Positions 12,931-21,894 of a stretch of DNA of 26,904 bases are shown here, piece by piece. The DNA is taken from the NCBI GenBank assembly GCA_036897095.1, contig JAYMSP010002018.1:1-26904 (forward strand), read 5' to 3'. A program made the position numbers and the translations under genes. This DNA comes from Plantago elongata. Lineage: Eukaryota > Streptophyta > Magnoliopsida > Lamiales > Plantaginaceae. The notes under the pieces are model-generated. The model was not told the origin of the DNA, ran no database searches, and saw only the letters and a program-made list of their open reading frames with translations. The number at the start of each line of letters is the position of its first letter. Position 1 is the stretch's first letter.

Positions 12931-13179
12931 ACTTCTAACTTTTTTTATTTTGAGTAACATTACAAATTTCATATTCTAAATTAAAAAACTTTTTATTCCA
13001 CTCATTAATTTTTTATTATTTCCATTTCTTACTTTATTCTAACTTTCTTCTTTCATATACTTCATCAATCACTTACTACTTTATCAACATAATATCCCAC
13101 ACAAATCAATATATAACTATTATTCCTTAATTGAAGAGAAAATAATGCCTAGGAAGTTCTTAAAAGAACGAAGGGAGTA
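12931..13179 (-). mobile_element. Stowaway-like MITE fragment, copy A
   Basis: The right end reads GAACGAAGGGAGTA, the characteristic CTCCCTYCGTTC terminus of Stowaway (Tc1/mariner) MITEs read inverted. The body, read on the minus strand, contains TTTGTGTGGGATATTATG then TTGATAAAGTAGTAAGTG, which align with the element at 16816 in the opposite orientation. The left terminus is not a clean inverted copy, so the element is degraded. It lies about 520 bp upstream of the callose synthase start. Confidence 0.6.
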
Positions 13180-13986
13180 TGTATTTCTCATTTCTCTAAC
13201 GAAGAAGTTATTATTGAGTATTTGTTACTACGTTTATAAAAAGTCGAACAACCGTTAGATATATGAATCATTTTACAACCCCTCTAATGCATTGAGTCTA
13301 CCACATTGTTCAATCTATCACAATGCACAATTGTATTTTTCCAAACAATCAATAAATTGGTGAACCAATTAGCTAGATTATTTGAGGAACCATGGGTTTG
13401 CAGATCAACATCTATGCAAAGGCATCTTATCTGGTGAAAAATATGGCTTACATCTGGCCATCAGAGGCTTTTAATCTGCTTTTCTCTGTAATGAACCGGC
13501 TTTCCTTTTCTTTAATACTGCACGTTCATGGATGTTTACTTGTAGTCGTGATTATATGCTTTTTAGTGGGCCATCAGCTTTATTTTCAAAAGTTGATCAA
13601 GCTCATCTCAAAACTTAAATTAATCATAATCTTGAGATCTTGATAAACTATGCATTAGCAATTATTAATTAAGTTGCTAATATTGAACATTGATAAAACT
13701 AAACAGGTTCCTGAACTGGCTAAAACACATATCTCTCAAAAAAATAAAAAAATAAATGGCTAAAACACATTATTGAGTTAGCATGGTATTACTATTTTGA
13801 GCAATCTATTTGCTTCTTCTGTAAGAATATGGAAAACCTGGATTGCTTTGACATTACAACATTAGCTTTAATTGTGAGACCAGTTGAGAAATAAAATATC
13901 AAATACTACTTGAAACCCTCTACAGATTGTATCCAGTCTGAGCTTAGTTTGTGAACATGACATGCTCTAAAATGAGGGCTAGAATC
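13180..13986. other. Intergenic spacer with no recognised gene
   Basis: AT-rich. The 83-codon plus frame at 13392-13643 has no recognisable domain and no promoter or splice context, so I do not call it. A short repeat of GGCTAAAACACAT occurs at about 13718 and 13757 around an AAATAAAAAAATAAA tract. Confidence 0.5.
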
Positions 13987-14890
13987 TCATGGCAGCAAAA
14001 ACGGGTTCATCGGAACTAGCACAAACTTCAGAATTCCAGCAGGATGGACACCAGCTTGTTCAAGAGGAAGAATGTTACTAGGGCCACTCAGAACTTGCAG
14101 GCCCTGTTTCAGAAAGTTCCTACTCCATCCTCTCTTCGTTCTGCAACACTTCATAAATCTGCCATTTTTGTTCGTCCCACAAAATTTCATATATTACTAA
14201 AAATAAATAGAAGCTACCTCACCACTAATAAATAATAAACAATATCAAATTTACACATAAATTAGACCTTTTGTCATTAAATGTATACTTTTCTCCACAT
14301 TCTTTATTTTTTATCATTACTTTAACTTTTCACATAAAACTACGTGTCAACCCTTCTTCGGAAGGATTATCTATCAAAAAAGACATTCTACGAAGAAATA
14401 CGGATAGTATAAAATCATCAGTCTAGTATTTTTATTAAGTAGGTTGTTTGCGTGTATTGGTCCCTGTTCTTATAAGTCCCGTGATTTTCTTTTTTCTTAT
14501 CAATAATGTCGTTTGAAAGAGAAAAATGAGCGCAGCAGCATAAGACAAAGGAGAAGATCTTCTGAAGCTGAGAAAGTTACCGATCTTCTGAAGCAAGGCA
14601 CTATTATCTTCTCCACCATGTTTGATGCTCCTCATATACTCTGGCTCAGTTCCCCAAATCACCCTTTTCTTTCCTTTTCACATGTATAACTCCATTATCC
14701 TATAGAATGCTTTAAGTAGAATAAAATTTAGTGTATGGCAAGTTAGATCGCATTCCAAGAAGCAACTGTTCTTCGCGGCATTTGGTCGAACACCTTGCGG
14801 GCACTTGCAATTTGATCGTTGCTCGCTTAAGCTGTGAGCATCTGCATGGCAGTGTAAGAAACGATAGACTTGTGACCACGTTTCTGCCAA
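13987..14890 (-). pseudogene. Decayed callose synthase N-terminal fragment (exon 2-5 equivalents)
   Basis: Read on the minus strand, three blocks occur in the order of a callose synthase. About 14890-14750 resembles exon 2, with a degenerate form of RFHAFEVAHNLD and a GVR matching GRGVRQFKT. About 14665-14530 gives EYMRSIKHGGED, which resembles EYKNYIIKHGAEY of exon 3. About 14170-14020 gives QIYEVLQN and then NILPLEQAGVHPA, which match the exon 4-5 region SVLSEVLN and NILPLDQGGIHQA. In the last block the DNA match to exon 5 (about 10880-10845) is roughly 30 of 35 bases by eye. The blocks are in different frames and interrupted by stops, and nothing downstream of exon 5 is recognisable. It is a truncated, non-functional copy in the same orientation as the intact gene 1.6 kb away. 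Confidence 0.65.
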
Positions 14891-16460
14891 TAAACAACGA
14901 ATTTGTCAAATTTAAGAGCGGAAGTTGAGTAATTGTGTCTGGGTATAGTTGGGGCGAGGAAGATGGTTTGGTTAACTGTAAAAGCTTAGAAGTTCTGCAA
15001 AATCAGACGAAGTTAAAAATAAAAGGTGATATAGTAAAACGAAGGTAATAAACTATGAATGTTATTGGATAAATAATGAATAAACTATAACATATATATA
15101 ATGTATAAAGTGTGAGCGAGATTTTCTATTTAAACAAGTGAAACTTTCAAGTCAGGATAATCCAAAATGAAAAATAGGACAGAGGAAGTATGCGTTTGAT
15201 ACATATACATTATTCAAAATGTTACATTTATGACTAAACCATCTATTAGTTGTATTTAAATATGTAAAGTTGATTTTGTATTTTAAAGTGACAGACTCAC
15301 ATAAAATGTGCATTCGAAAAATAATATAATATCTAATTTAAGAACGATTGCAACTCTTCGTCGAATTATGATGGGGCGGGCCCACTAGCATTTATGCAAA
15401 ACAGTAGAGAAAGTAAATCTATCGAAAAGAGACCACTATTTATATGTGTAATGGTAACCACGCTTGACATTAAAAATTTGAGCCTTGTGATGATAGGGAG
15501 GTGTCGTTTATACATAAGGAACACATAACTAGTATTTTACTATTAAAACTCTATTCGATAGTGTAGTCCGCACGCACAGGATAATGGTTCTCTACCCCGT
15601 CATTGCATTTAAATAGCATATGCATCAAGATTTGTATGTATTTGTTGGGAGGTCAGTACCACGAACTCTTGACTATGTACTCATCTATTGAGTTTGAATT
15701 GATTTGTTGAAGGCGTTCAATTCATGATTCGAGAAGAGTTTTCAAGTAGCAATTAAACCTTAAATAATACTTGTGAATTGTGATATTGAATTAGGCATAT
15801 TTATACCTCATTAGCTCCATTTGCTAAAATGAAAATCATATTTCCATTTTACACCAATCAAGTGCATTGCACTAATGCACTCACTCAAGTTATACTATGC
15901 TTAAATAACTTTTTTTAGTGCGTATAATAATGTCTTTTCCTTTCCAAAACAGAGTGTTCTAAATCATCAACTTTCAAAAGTCGGGTTTATTTGATATGCC
16001 GATTGCCGTATGCGTCCTTTCTTCACGGCAAAAAGTGGTCGACCTAATAACATAGAAATGATAGTCGATGTAGACATGTAGTAGTGGTGATAGTTCATTT
16101 AGTGGCTCTTTTTCATCATTTTCCATTTTTGTGTTTAATGGAGTGATGATAGGATAAGTTCGTTCGTCACTTAACTTGGATGCTATTTGCTCCAACATAA
16201 TCTTCAAGATATTGATGTCCAATCTGCCCTACGAAACTCCCCTACCTTCTTAGTTGGACCATACATTATTCAATTGGAATAAGCTTCCATTTACAAGTTT
16301 TACTCTTTTGTGGTAGACAAAGACATTTTAATTAAATTTCTAACCCATTTCGATGCAAGTGCCATCGTGTTTGGTTGTTTTACACTTTATGTCATAATTA
16401 CATTCATACTTTTCTCAAAATCATAAGGTAATATGATGATAAGGAGTTGAGATTGCAGAA
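14891..16460. other. Intergenic region with no supported gene
   Basis: No coherent coding region on either strand. The minus frame at 16222-15974 and its neighbouring frames hint at a retroelement (MLLGRPLFAVKKGRI is loosely like the LGRPF motif of plant retroelement proteases) but are too short and interrupted to call. A MITE-like end lies at about 15190. Confidence 0.4.
15100..15190. mobile_element. Possible Stowaway-like MITE end
   Basis: AATAGGACAGAGGAAGTA at about 15173-15190, preceded by GTCAGGATAATCCAAAATG, resembles the degenerate right end of Stowaway elements (consensus ...GGACGGAGGGAGTA). The other end was not found. Confidence 0.35.
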
Positions 16461-16631
16461 GATGCGGAGTTCGAACTCTATTAGTATTGAAGTTATAAGG
16501 TGGTTCTGAATGAGATAAGAACGTATAAATTGGTAGTGGAGTTCAAAGCATGAACATACCTATAATGTAGTACAACCGCAGAGTTATATGGTAGTTTGAT
16601 TAGGCAAGGTCCTATAAATTGATAGTGGATA

Positions 16632-16650
16632 GTGCAGTTTTTCCAGCCCA
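16632..16650. repeat. CAGCC minisatellite and adjacent palindrome
   Basis: About three and a half units of CAGCC occur (CAGCCCAGCCCAGCCCAG), followed at about 16662-16680 by the imperfect palindrome CGAATATTTTGATATTCG and then GAGCTCGAGCTC. A local secondary-structure hot spot at the border of the CGAG repeat. Confidence 0.55.
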
Positions 16651-16679
16651 GCCCAGCCCAGTCGAATATTTTGATATTC

Positions 16680-17222
16680 GAGCTCGAGCTCAAACTCAAT
16701 TAAACCGAGCTTCGATTTGACTCGTTAATAAAACGAGCAAAAAAAGCGAGCTCGAGTTCGGATTACATGTAATGAGTCCGAGATTGAAAATATACGGGTT
16801 GTATCTATAAAAATATACTCCGTATGGTCTTTTACATTCCTACCCATTTACTTTCTCTTAGATGAGGAAGAAGTAATATTTTATGAATTTGTGTGGGATT
16901 ATATTGATAAAGTTGTAAGTGGGTGATAAAGTGGGAGAGAGATTGAATAAAATGATGATGAAGTACGAAATATATATATAATAAAGAATTAGTTAGTGGG
17001 ATAAAAACTTTTCATTTATGGGAAAGTTTCTAACGAAACACCAAAAAATAAAAGTTAGGAAGTTACTAATAGAACGATAATTACTCTTAACGAGCTTTAC
17101 CGAATCGAGTCGAGCTGGGCTCAATACTAAAACGAGTAAAAAATCGAGCTCGAGTTCGACTCGAAAAAGCTTATCGAGCCGAGTCAAGCTTTACCGAGCC
17201 AAACCCTCGATAAGGCTCGACT
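16680..17222. mobile_element. CGAGCTCGAG-rich repeat interrupted by a MITE
   Basis: Two arms (about 16680-16790 and 17090-17222) share AAAACGAGYAAAAAA followed by CGAGCTCGAGTTCG, as a direct repeat (about 16728-16764 and 17128-17160). Both are dense in CGAGC/GCTCG. Such sequences are common in dicot intergenic DNA as debris of non-autonomous transposons. A Stowaway-like MITE sits between the arms, so this repeat is the older layer. Confidence 0.5.
16816..17086 (+). mobile_element. Stowaway-like MITE, copy B
   Basis: Starts TACTCCGTATGGTC (Stowaway-type terminus) and carries ATTTGTGTGGGATTATATTG then ATAAAGTTGTAAGTGGGTGA, homologous to copy A at 12931-13179 but inverted. It ends near AAAGTTAGGAAGTTACTAAT followed by a degenerate GAACGATAATTAC that may be the eroded second terminus. 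Length is about 270 bp. Confidence 0.6.
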
Positions 17223-17283
17223 CGGAAAACAACACTAGTAGTGGAGTTCGAACCCCGACAGCGTACCTATAAGGTAGTAGTAA

Positions 17284-17671
17284 TAATTGTACCTTGTTCA
17301 TTAGCTTATTTAAAAATAAGAATCATACTTTCGGTGATTCACAAAAAAAAATCATTTTAAATATTTCATTAAAGATGTCATTGGAATATTCACGGTTAAA
17401 TATCACACATTGCTTTATAATATTTTATCATTCTTATAAGGCCTTTTACAAACAAATTTCTACATGGTATCAATATCAAAGTCTATTGACTGCTCATGTC
17501 GTGTCTTGGGCTATTCGGATATACCAGCTTATAAGTGAGGGTCAGTTCTTACATCGCTTAAGAATATTCTAAATTTTCATTGTGTATAAAATTTTAATAA
17601 CTCCACTATATTTTCTTACAAAACATTTTAAAGGTTAGATGGGCACATTACTACCTCCACCATGGTTGGTC
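17284..17671. other. Spacer upstream of the 155-residue gene
   Basis: No supported gene. The plus frame at 17294-17572 lacks a recognisable domain. The string GTTCTTACATCGCTTAAGAA near 17540 resembles the TGTCCCACATCGCTTA motif that recurs in dicot repeats and promoters. It likely serves as the upstream promoter of the next gene. Confidence 0.4.
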
Positions 17672-17679
17672 TATATAAA
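17672..17679 (+). promoter_or_regulatory. TATA box of the 155-residue gene
   Basis: TATATAAA in the context GGTCTATATAAAGGC, a near-perfect plant TATA box. With the usual 25-35 bp spacing, transcription would start near 17700-17710, which places the first in-frame ATG (17707) at or before the transcript start and favours the ATG at 17788. Confidence 0.65.
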
Positions 17680-17787
17680 GGCTAGAATGCCTAGAGATAT
17701 CATAACTTGATTTGCTCACAATATTTATCAAATTTCATCCTTGATTTCAATTTTGATGTTATTTGTTCCTCATTTCTTGAAAAAGAC

Positions 17788-18255
17788 ATGGCGACCAACT
17801 GGGATTACATCAACGAGAAAGATGATCTTCAAAATTTCTCCTTCTCTGAAACAAACCATAATATTCTCATGTCCTTACTTGATGAAACACAAGTCGAATA
17901 TTCGGATGATAAAAGATTGACGGATGTCATTCGATCTCTAGAGGCGGAAATCAAGCGTGATCCCCCTGGTGATGTTACTCCTTCTAGCGACTTGATGGAC
18001 ATTCATTCATCAAATCTCAAATCCAATGTCGTGATTCAATCAGATGATCCTGAAGATGCACATTGGCAGGAAATGGAGGCCATGCTTTGTTCACCTGGTT
18101 GTTACATAAATGATCAGCATGAACAGTGGAAAGATGATGGCAGTGAATTTGGACACAAAACCTATGCAAGTGTTTGTCTTCCATTCAAAGAGCAAGATAA
18201 TTCTGCTTCTTTGTGGCATGACATAAATGTTACTGTAATCAACAGTAGTACTTAA
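17788..18255 (+). CDS. Acidic plant-specific protein of unknown function, 155 residues
   Basis: Single-exon frame beginning MATNWDYINEKDDLQ and ending VNSST-like (VTVINSST) before TAA. I chose this start over the in-frame ATG at 17707 because a strong TATA box lies only 35 bp before that ATG, and because the extra 27 residues (SNFILDFNFDVICSSF) look like translated leader. Composition is acidic, with no signal peptide or membrane segment. Visible blocks are ILMSLLDETQ and RLTDVIRSLEAEI (residues about 28-55, probably helical) and a C-terminal ASVCLPF...SLWHDI block. I recall similar uncharacterised plant proteins with an N-terminal NW(D/E)Y, a central LEAEI helix and a C-terminal LWxx motif, but know no assigned function. 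A nuclear or cytosolic regulatory role would be speculation. Confidence 0.72.
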   Translation: MATNWDYINEKDDLQNFSFSETNHNILMSLLDETQVEYSDDKRLTDVIRSLEAEIKRDPPGDVTPSSDLMDIHSSNLKSNVVIQSDDPEDAHWQEMEAMLCSPGCYINDQHEQWKDDGSEFGHKTYASVCLPFKEQDNSASLWHDINVTVINSST

Positions 18256-19896
18256 ATATTTGCTTATAATAAGCTACTACAAACTTATTAGGACTTCTGG
18301 AATAAATTTTTAACTATTTGAATGGACTAAGAAACTTCTAGAGTTTTGTATGAAAGCTGTAGTAGTATGGCTTTAGTCTGATGAGCAGGAACTTTCTCTA
18401 TCAAGATCTGCTTGGAGAAAATCACTAGTTTGATAAAATGTAAAATAAGAAAGCTTGATTGTATCGATGAAAGGTGGTAGAATTGATCCATAATGCCCAG
18501 ATTAGGGTTTATACTTATGGCCAGAAATTGAGCTTTTTTAGAGAAGGAAAAGAAAATTAAAAATTACACAATTGGACACTATCACTAGGATTGGGTTATA
18601 CTATTGCATTGAAGCCTGTGTGATCTTCATCTCCATTCTTGATCGGATGGCCTTGAGCAGGTTTTTACAGAGTAGAGGTAGAGGGAGAAGACGACAAGTG
18701 ATTCTCTGTTTCTCGTTCAAGCTGTTCCCATTACTAGATAACGGCTAGTACCAACTCTCCTCTTGCGATAGGTGGAGTCTTTTCTTCCTTTCTTCAATTA
18801 GGCACTTTCCTCACACATTGAGTAACCAAGCTTTCTTCTTTATTACAATCAGGTACTTTTCGTTTTACACTTCCAGTCCTTGCATTCTGAGTTTCTTTCC
18901 AATACAAAACATGTGTATTCTCAATGAGGCCAATATATTTGCAGTCTTGTAGACATGGCTGGAACCGTTTCATTCCCCTTGTACATGCATTTGGTTTATC
19001 AGTCGTGGACTGCTATTCGATTATGCTGATAGAGAATCAAACTACTTGAGTGAATCCTTTTCTGGGTATAGCTGCTGATGATGGTTCTGTTATGATGTCA
19101 GATAAAAGTTGAGCATTTGGGCAATTTCTTACTGCAGGAAAGTTTCCTGTTTCCAAATTCGCACCGTGTTTTTCTTAGTTAAATAATGAAAGCAAGCTTT
19201 AGTAAATCATTAACTTGAGCTCTATCTCATGTGAATTGCAGTGTTACTTTGTCTGAAGTCTGAACTATAACCATTATATGTTGAAACAAAGAAGGGACCA
19301 GGATAGATACCACCAGAATAATAAAGTTCTCAATACAGTACCAACAAGGCAACAATAATGAAATTATGTATCTTCTCCAATTCTTACTGGTCTAGAAATG
19401 ATTCTGGTACATAAACTAATTTGAAAGAACAATTTTGTAGCAATGGTTCAACTCCAAACGAGATTTAAATTCTCAAGTGCTTCAGATTATGCGATTTCAA
19501 TAAAAACTACACCAAGTCAGTGTGAACTGCATAATATGCACTCATATAAGCGGGTCGATATATTGTTAGGAACAGGACGAGGAATCTATGAAGGAAAAGT
19601 ATAAATACTCCCATCATACAGTACAATGCAGATACTATATGGAGCATAACTTCAATTTGGTAATTTAACTATATCCTTTTTATATATTCAAAATCTCTTG
19701 GCATTTGCCTTCATTCTCAAATACTCAGTTTCATTCAATTTCTTTGCAATCAGTTTCGTTTAATTACACCTTTTGCTTGTAAATTCTTGTCATTGACTTG
19801 GATTTCTTAAATTCCTTTAGTTATCATAACGATGTTTACTCACATATATACATCCAAGTAGAAGGAATTTACAATTTTTTATTTTTGTAACTTCAG
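18256..19896. other. Long stretch with no recognised gene
   Basis: It contains the 3' UTR of the 155-residue gene at its start. No convincing open frame was seen on either strand. A short minus-strand open stretch at about 18720-18600 (..KNLLKAIRSRMEMKITQASMQ then stop) has no Kozak, promoter or homology support. Codon patterns and frequent stops suggest non-coding DNA. Confidence 0.45.
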
Positions 19897-20951
19897 TCAG
19901 GCAAGTTTATCACCCTCAGATTCTCCAAGTTTATCACTCTCAACCTCTTTCTCCACATCTTCACTGTCAGATTCATTTGTCAAGTCTACATCCACCCAGA
20001 TTGGAGTCACACTAGCATCTACATACAAATTATATTCCCCATTCTTCAGCCCCTTAAACCATGTATCAATCCACTTTTTTGGTGTAGTAATTAGCATAAA
20101 TTCCCCACCCTCAAGAACATAAAACCCCTTTATACCAGAAATCCCAACACTTTCACAAATATCAGTCATGGGTTTTACTGCAGCATGAGTTCCAGCCATC
20201 TTTGGTATCTCAAGACATGAACCACCACTATAAGATCCCACTGGCATATGGATAAAAGTACCCCCAAACCACAAATTCAGTTTAAACTCGACCCCATCAG
20301 TAGGAACTGCAATTAACAACACAAATCAATAGTTAAACTCTAATATTTCAAGCCCTTATTTACCAACTAATTATATCATTATACAACACTAATCAATAGT
20401 TTAATTAACTAATCAGTCTCATTAAAATAAACCAACTACACACACTATTCCATGAAAAACACATGTCTGTCAAAATAATCTACTCAACAATGGAATCTTT
20501 CAGCAAAAAGAGACAAGATAAAGAGATAAACAATATGGGAACCCCTTCACAACCACACACATTCAATATTCTCAACCACATCACCCTCCACAGTACACAT
20601 TCAATACTCTTATTTCCCAATTCTGCCCACTATATCACAAACACTACACTCACAACCAAATTTTACTCATTTTCCAATCGTTCTAACCAAACAAACCATA
20701 TTCGTTTTCCAAACAAACATTGCAATTCATACCAAGCAAAAAATGCAATTTCATAAACAAATCCGCAAGAAACACTAACTGGTATACTTATTAAAGTCTG
20801 TAAGAACCTTAGTCGGTCTCGTCATATTGGTCGGCTTTTCTGTTACTGGCGTCCTCAACGGACTGTTGAGTTTCTCCTTGTCCGACGGCTTACTTTTCCC
20901 CGTCGCTTTATGTTTTCCAGTAGCTTTAGGTTTCCCAGATCTACTCTTCAT
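19897..20951 (-). CDS. PB1-like domain protein, MuDR-related, two exons, 193 residues
   Basis: Exon 1 is 20951-20780 and exon 2 is 20306-19897; together 582 nt, in frame. The donor is ACCA|GTTAGTG and the acceptor TTGCAG|TTCCTAC; the split codon gives Ile58. Residues 1-57 are very basic (MKSRSGKPKATGKHKATGK...), suggesting nuclear targeting or nucleic-acid binding. Residues about 62-165 (VEFKLNLWFGGTF...GSYSGGSCLEIPK...DICESVGISGIKGFYVL...NGEYNLYVDASV) have the layout of the PB1-like domain found at the N-terminus of plant MuDR-type transposases and of stand-alone relatives. The tail is acidic (NESDSEDVEKEVESDKLGE). There is no transposase, MULE zinc finger or SWIM domain nearby, so it may be a domesticated fragment. 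A telo-box sits 83 bp upstream of the ATG. The gene model is inferred from splice signals; the domain call is from recall of the family. Confidence 0.65.
20307..20779 (-). other. Intron of the PB1-like gene
   Basis: 473 bp, GT-AG (GTTAGT...TTGCAG). It is strongly T- and G-biased in the transcript sense (A/C-rich on the plus strand), as is normal for a plant intron. The plus frame at 20463-20756 falls wholly inside it and is rich in Thr, His and Asn, so I read it as a by-product of that bias. Confidence 0.6.
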
Positions 20952-21033
20952 AATTTTCGATTTGAATCTTCAATCGTTGTTTCGAAATTGGGGGCTACGG
21001 CTCTTCATTGATTTCTCCTTACCCGCTCTTCGA

Positions 21034-21042
21034 TTAGGGTTT
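21034..21042 (-). promoter_or_regulatory. Telo-box in the leader of the PB1-like gene
   Basis: AAACCCTAA on the minus strand, 83 bp upstream of the ATG. This motif is well known near transcription starts of plant genes active in dividing cells, usually ribosomal protein and other housekeeping genes. It supports a genuine 5' end for the gene here. Confidence 0.55.
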
Positions 21043-21384
21043 GATTTCAAATAGTAATTGTCCAATTAGATTCTTATAGTATAATTAATTTGATTATTTG
21101 TTGTTTTTGTATCTTCTTTTTAAGCTCCACAAGTTATAAGTTAAAAATTAATTTCTTTTAACTGGGAGAGTGAATTTCACGTGCAATTTTGACGTCATCA
21201 TGACGTTTTATCACTCAAGTGAAGGCACATATTGAACACGCGATTCCCCCGTAAAATTGGACTGACGGAGTAATCAAATTGCATACGATGTTAATCTTTG
21301 GTACCAAAATTGAAGCGCGTCAACAAAAGTTACCAAAAAGCGAAATGGTACAACTTAAGGTAATTTTTTTAATTTCTTTCCAGT

Positions 21385-21614
21385 TATAATTTATACCTTA
21401 CTTCAGTTTTATTCAGTCCAGTTCAGTTCAATAAATTTGAATTGAAGGCTATGTTCTCTTAGACTCTGTCTTCTTCGACTTAAATTTACTTCAGTTCAGC
21501 TCTGCTTAGTTATATTTCATATCTTACTTCAGTTCAGTCAGTTAAGTTCCATTCAGTTCAGTTCATTTCAAGTAAATTCAGTTCAATAAATTTCAATTGA
21601 AGAGAACAGAGCCT
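21385..21614. repeat. CAGTTCA-rich duplicated repeat, probably a hAT-like MITE
   Basis: CAGTTCAATAAATTTGAATTGAA (ends 21446) recurs as CAGTTCAATAAATTTCAATTGAA (ends 21601), a direct repeat with a period of about 154 bp. TTCAGTTCAG-type words recur around ten times. AGGCTATGTTCTCTT at 21446-21460 and AAGAGAACAGAGCCT at 21600-21614 form a 15-bp inverted repeat with one mismatch, a pattern I know as a terminal sequence of dicot MITEs. No clear target duplication was seen. Confidence 0.6.
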
Positions 21615-21894
21615 AATTTCCCATTTCGTAATCATTCGGATTTATAACCGGTTTATAAAACTATAAGAGTGACTTTGTCCAGATTTATATTTATAACTTA
21701 AATGACAATCTAGTTCAACATGTTCAGTTCGGACTCTTCGTACTTGAATTATTGAGATGTGGACGAGATGAAGATATTTTGAACTCTCATCAATGCTTGC
21801 TGAAGATATTTTGAACTTTCCTATTCTATATTTAAACTGATTGGTAGGGAATGTGTTTTGTTTGGCCAAAACGTAAATGTGAAGCCCGTATATA

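Larger units (their letters stand above)
16463..17283. repeat. Degenerate dispersed repeats with GAGTTCGAAC core
   Basis: Three related stretches occur near 16465-16500 (GGAGTTCGAACTC...AAGTTATAAGGT), 16535-16580 (GTGGAGTTCAAAG...CATACCTATAATGTAGTA) and 17238-17283 (GTGGAGTTCGAACCCC...GTACCTATAAGGTAGTA). The GTTCGAACCC core resembles a tRNA B-box, so a SINE origin is possible. No A-box or poly-A tail was identified, so this remains a guess. Confidence 0.35.

Noticed and set aside
13392..13643. 83-codon hydrophobic plus-strand frame
   Set aside because: AT-rich background, no promoter or domain, and the hydrophobicity is explained by T-rich codons.
14731..14928. Plus-strand 65-codon frame with mixed composition
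   Set aside because: It overlaps the minus-strand callose synthase relic, whose match to exon 2 explains the higher GC content here.
15974..16222. Minus frame MDINILKIMLEQIASK... as a retroelement Gag or protease piece
   Set aside because: Only a loose LGRPLFAV resemblance in another frame; too short and interrupted to call.
17236..17262. tRNA gene suggested by GAGTTCGAACCCC
   Set aside because: No cloverleaf or A-box could be built around the B-box-like core.
17294..17572. 92-codon plus-strand frame
   Set aside because: No domain or conserved pattern, and located in the repeat-rich promoter region.
17707..17787. 27-residue N-terminal extension of the 155-residue protein
   Set aside because: The TATA box at 17672 would put the transcription start at about this ATG, so the extension is probably leader.
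18600..18720. Minus short peptide ending KNLLKAIRSRMEMKITQASMQ as a small signalling peptide
   Set aside because: No convincing start codon context, no match to RTFL/DVL or other known small peptide signatures.
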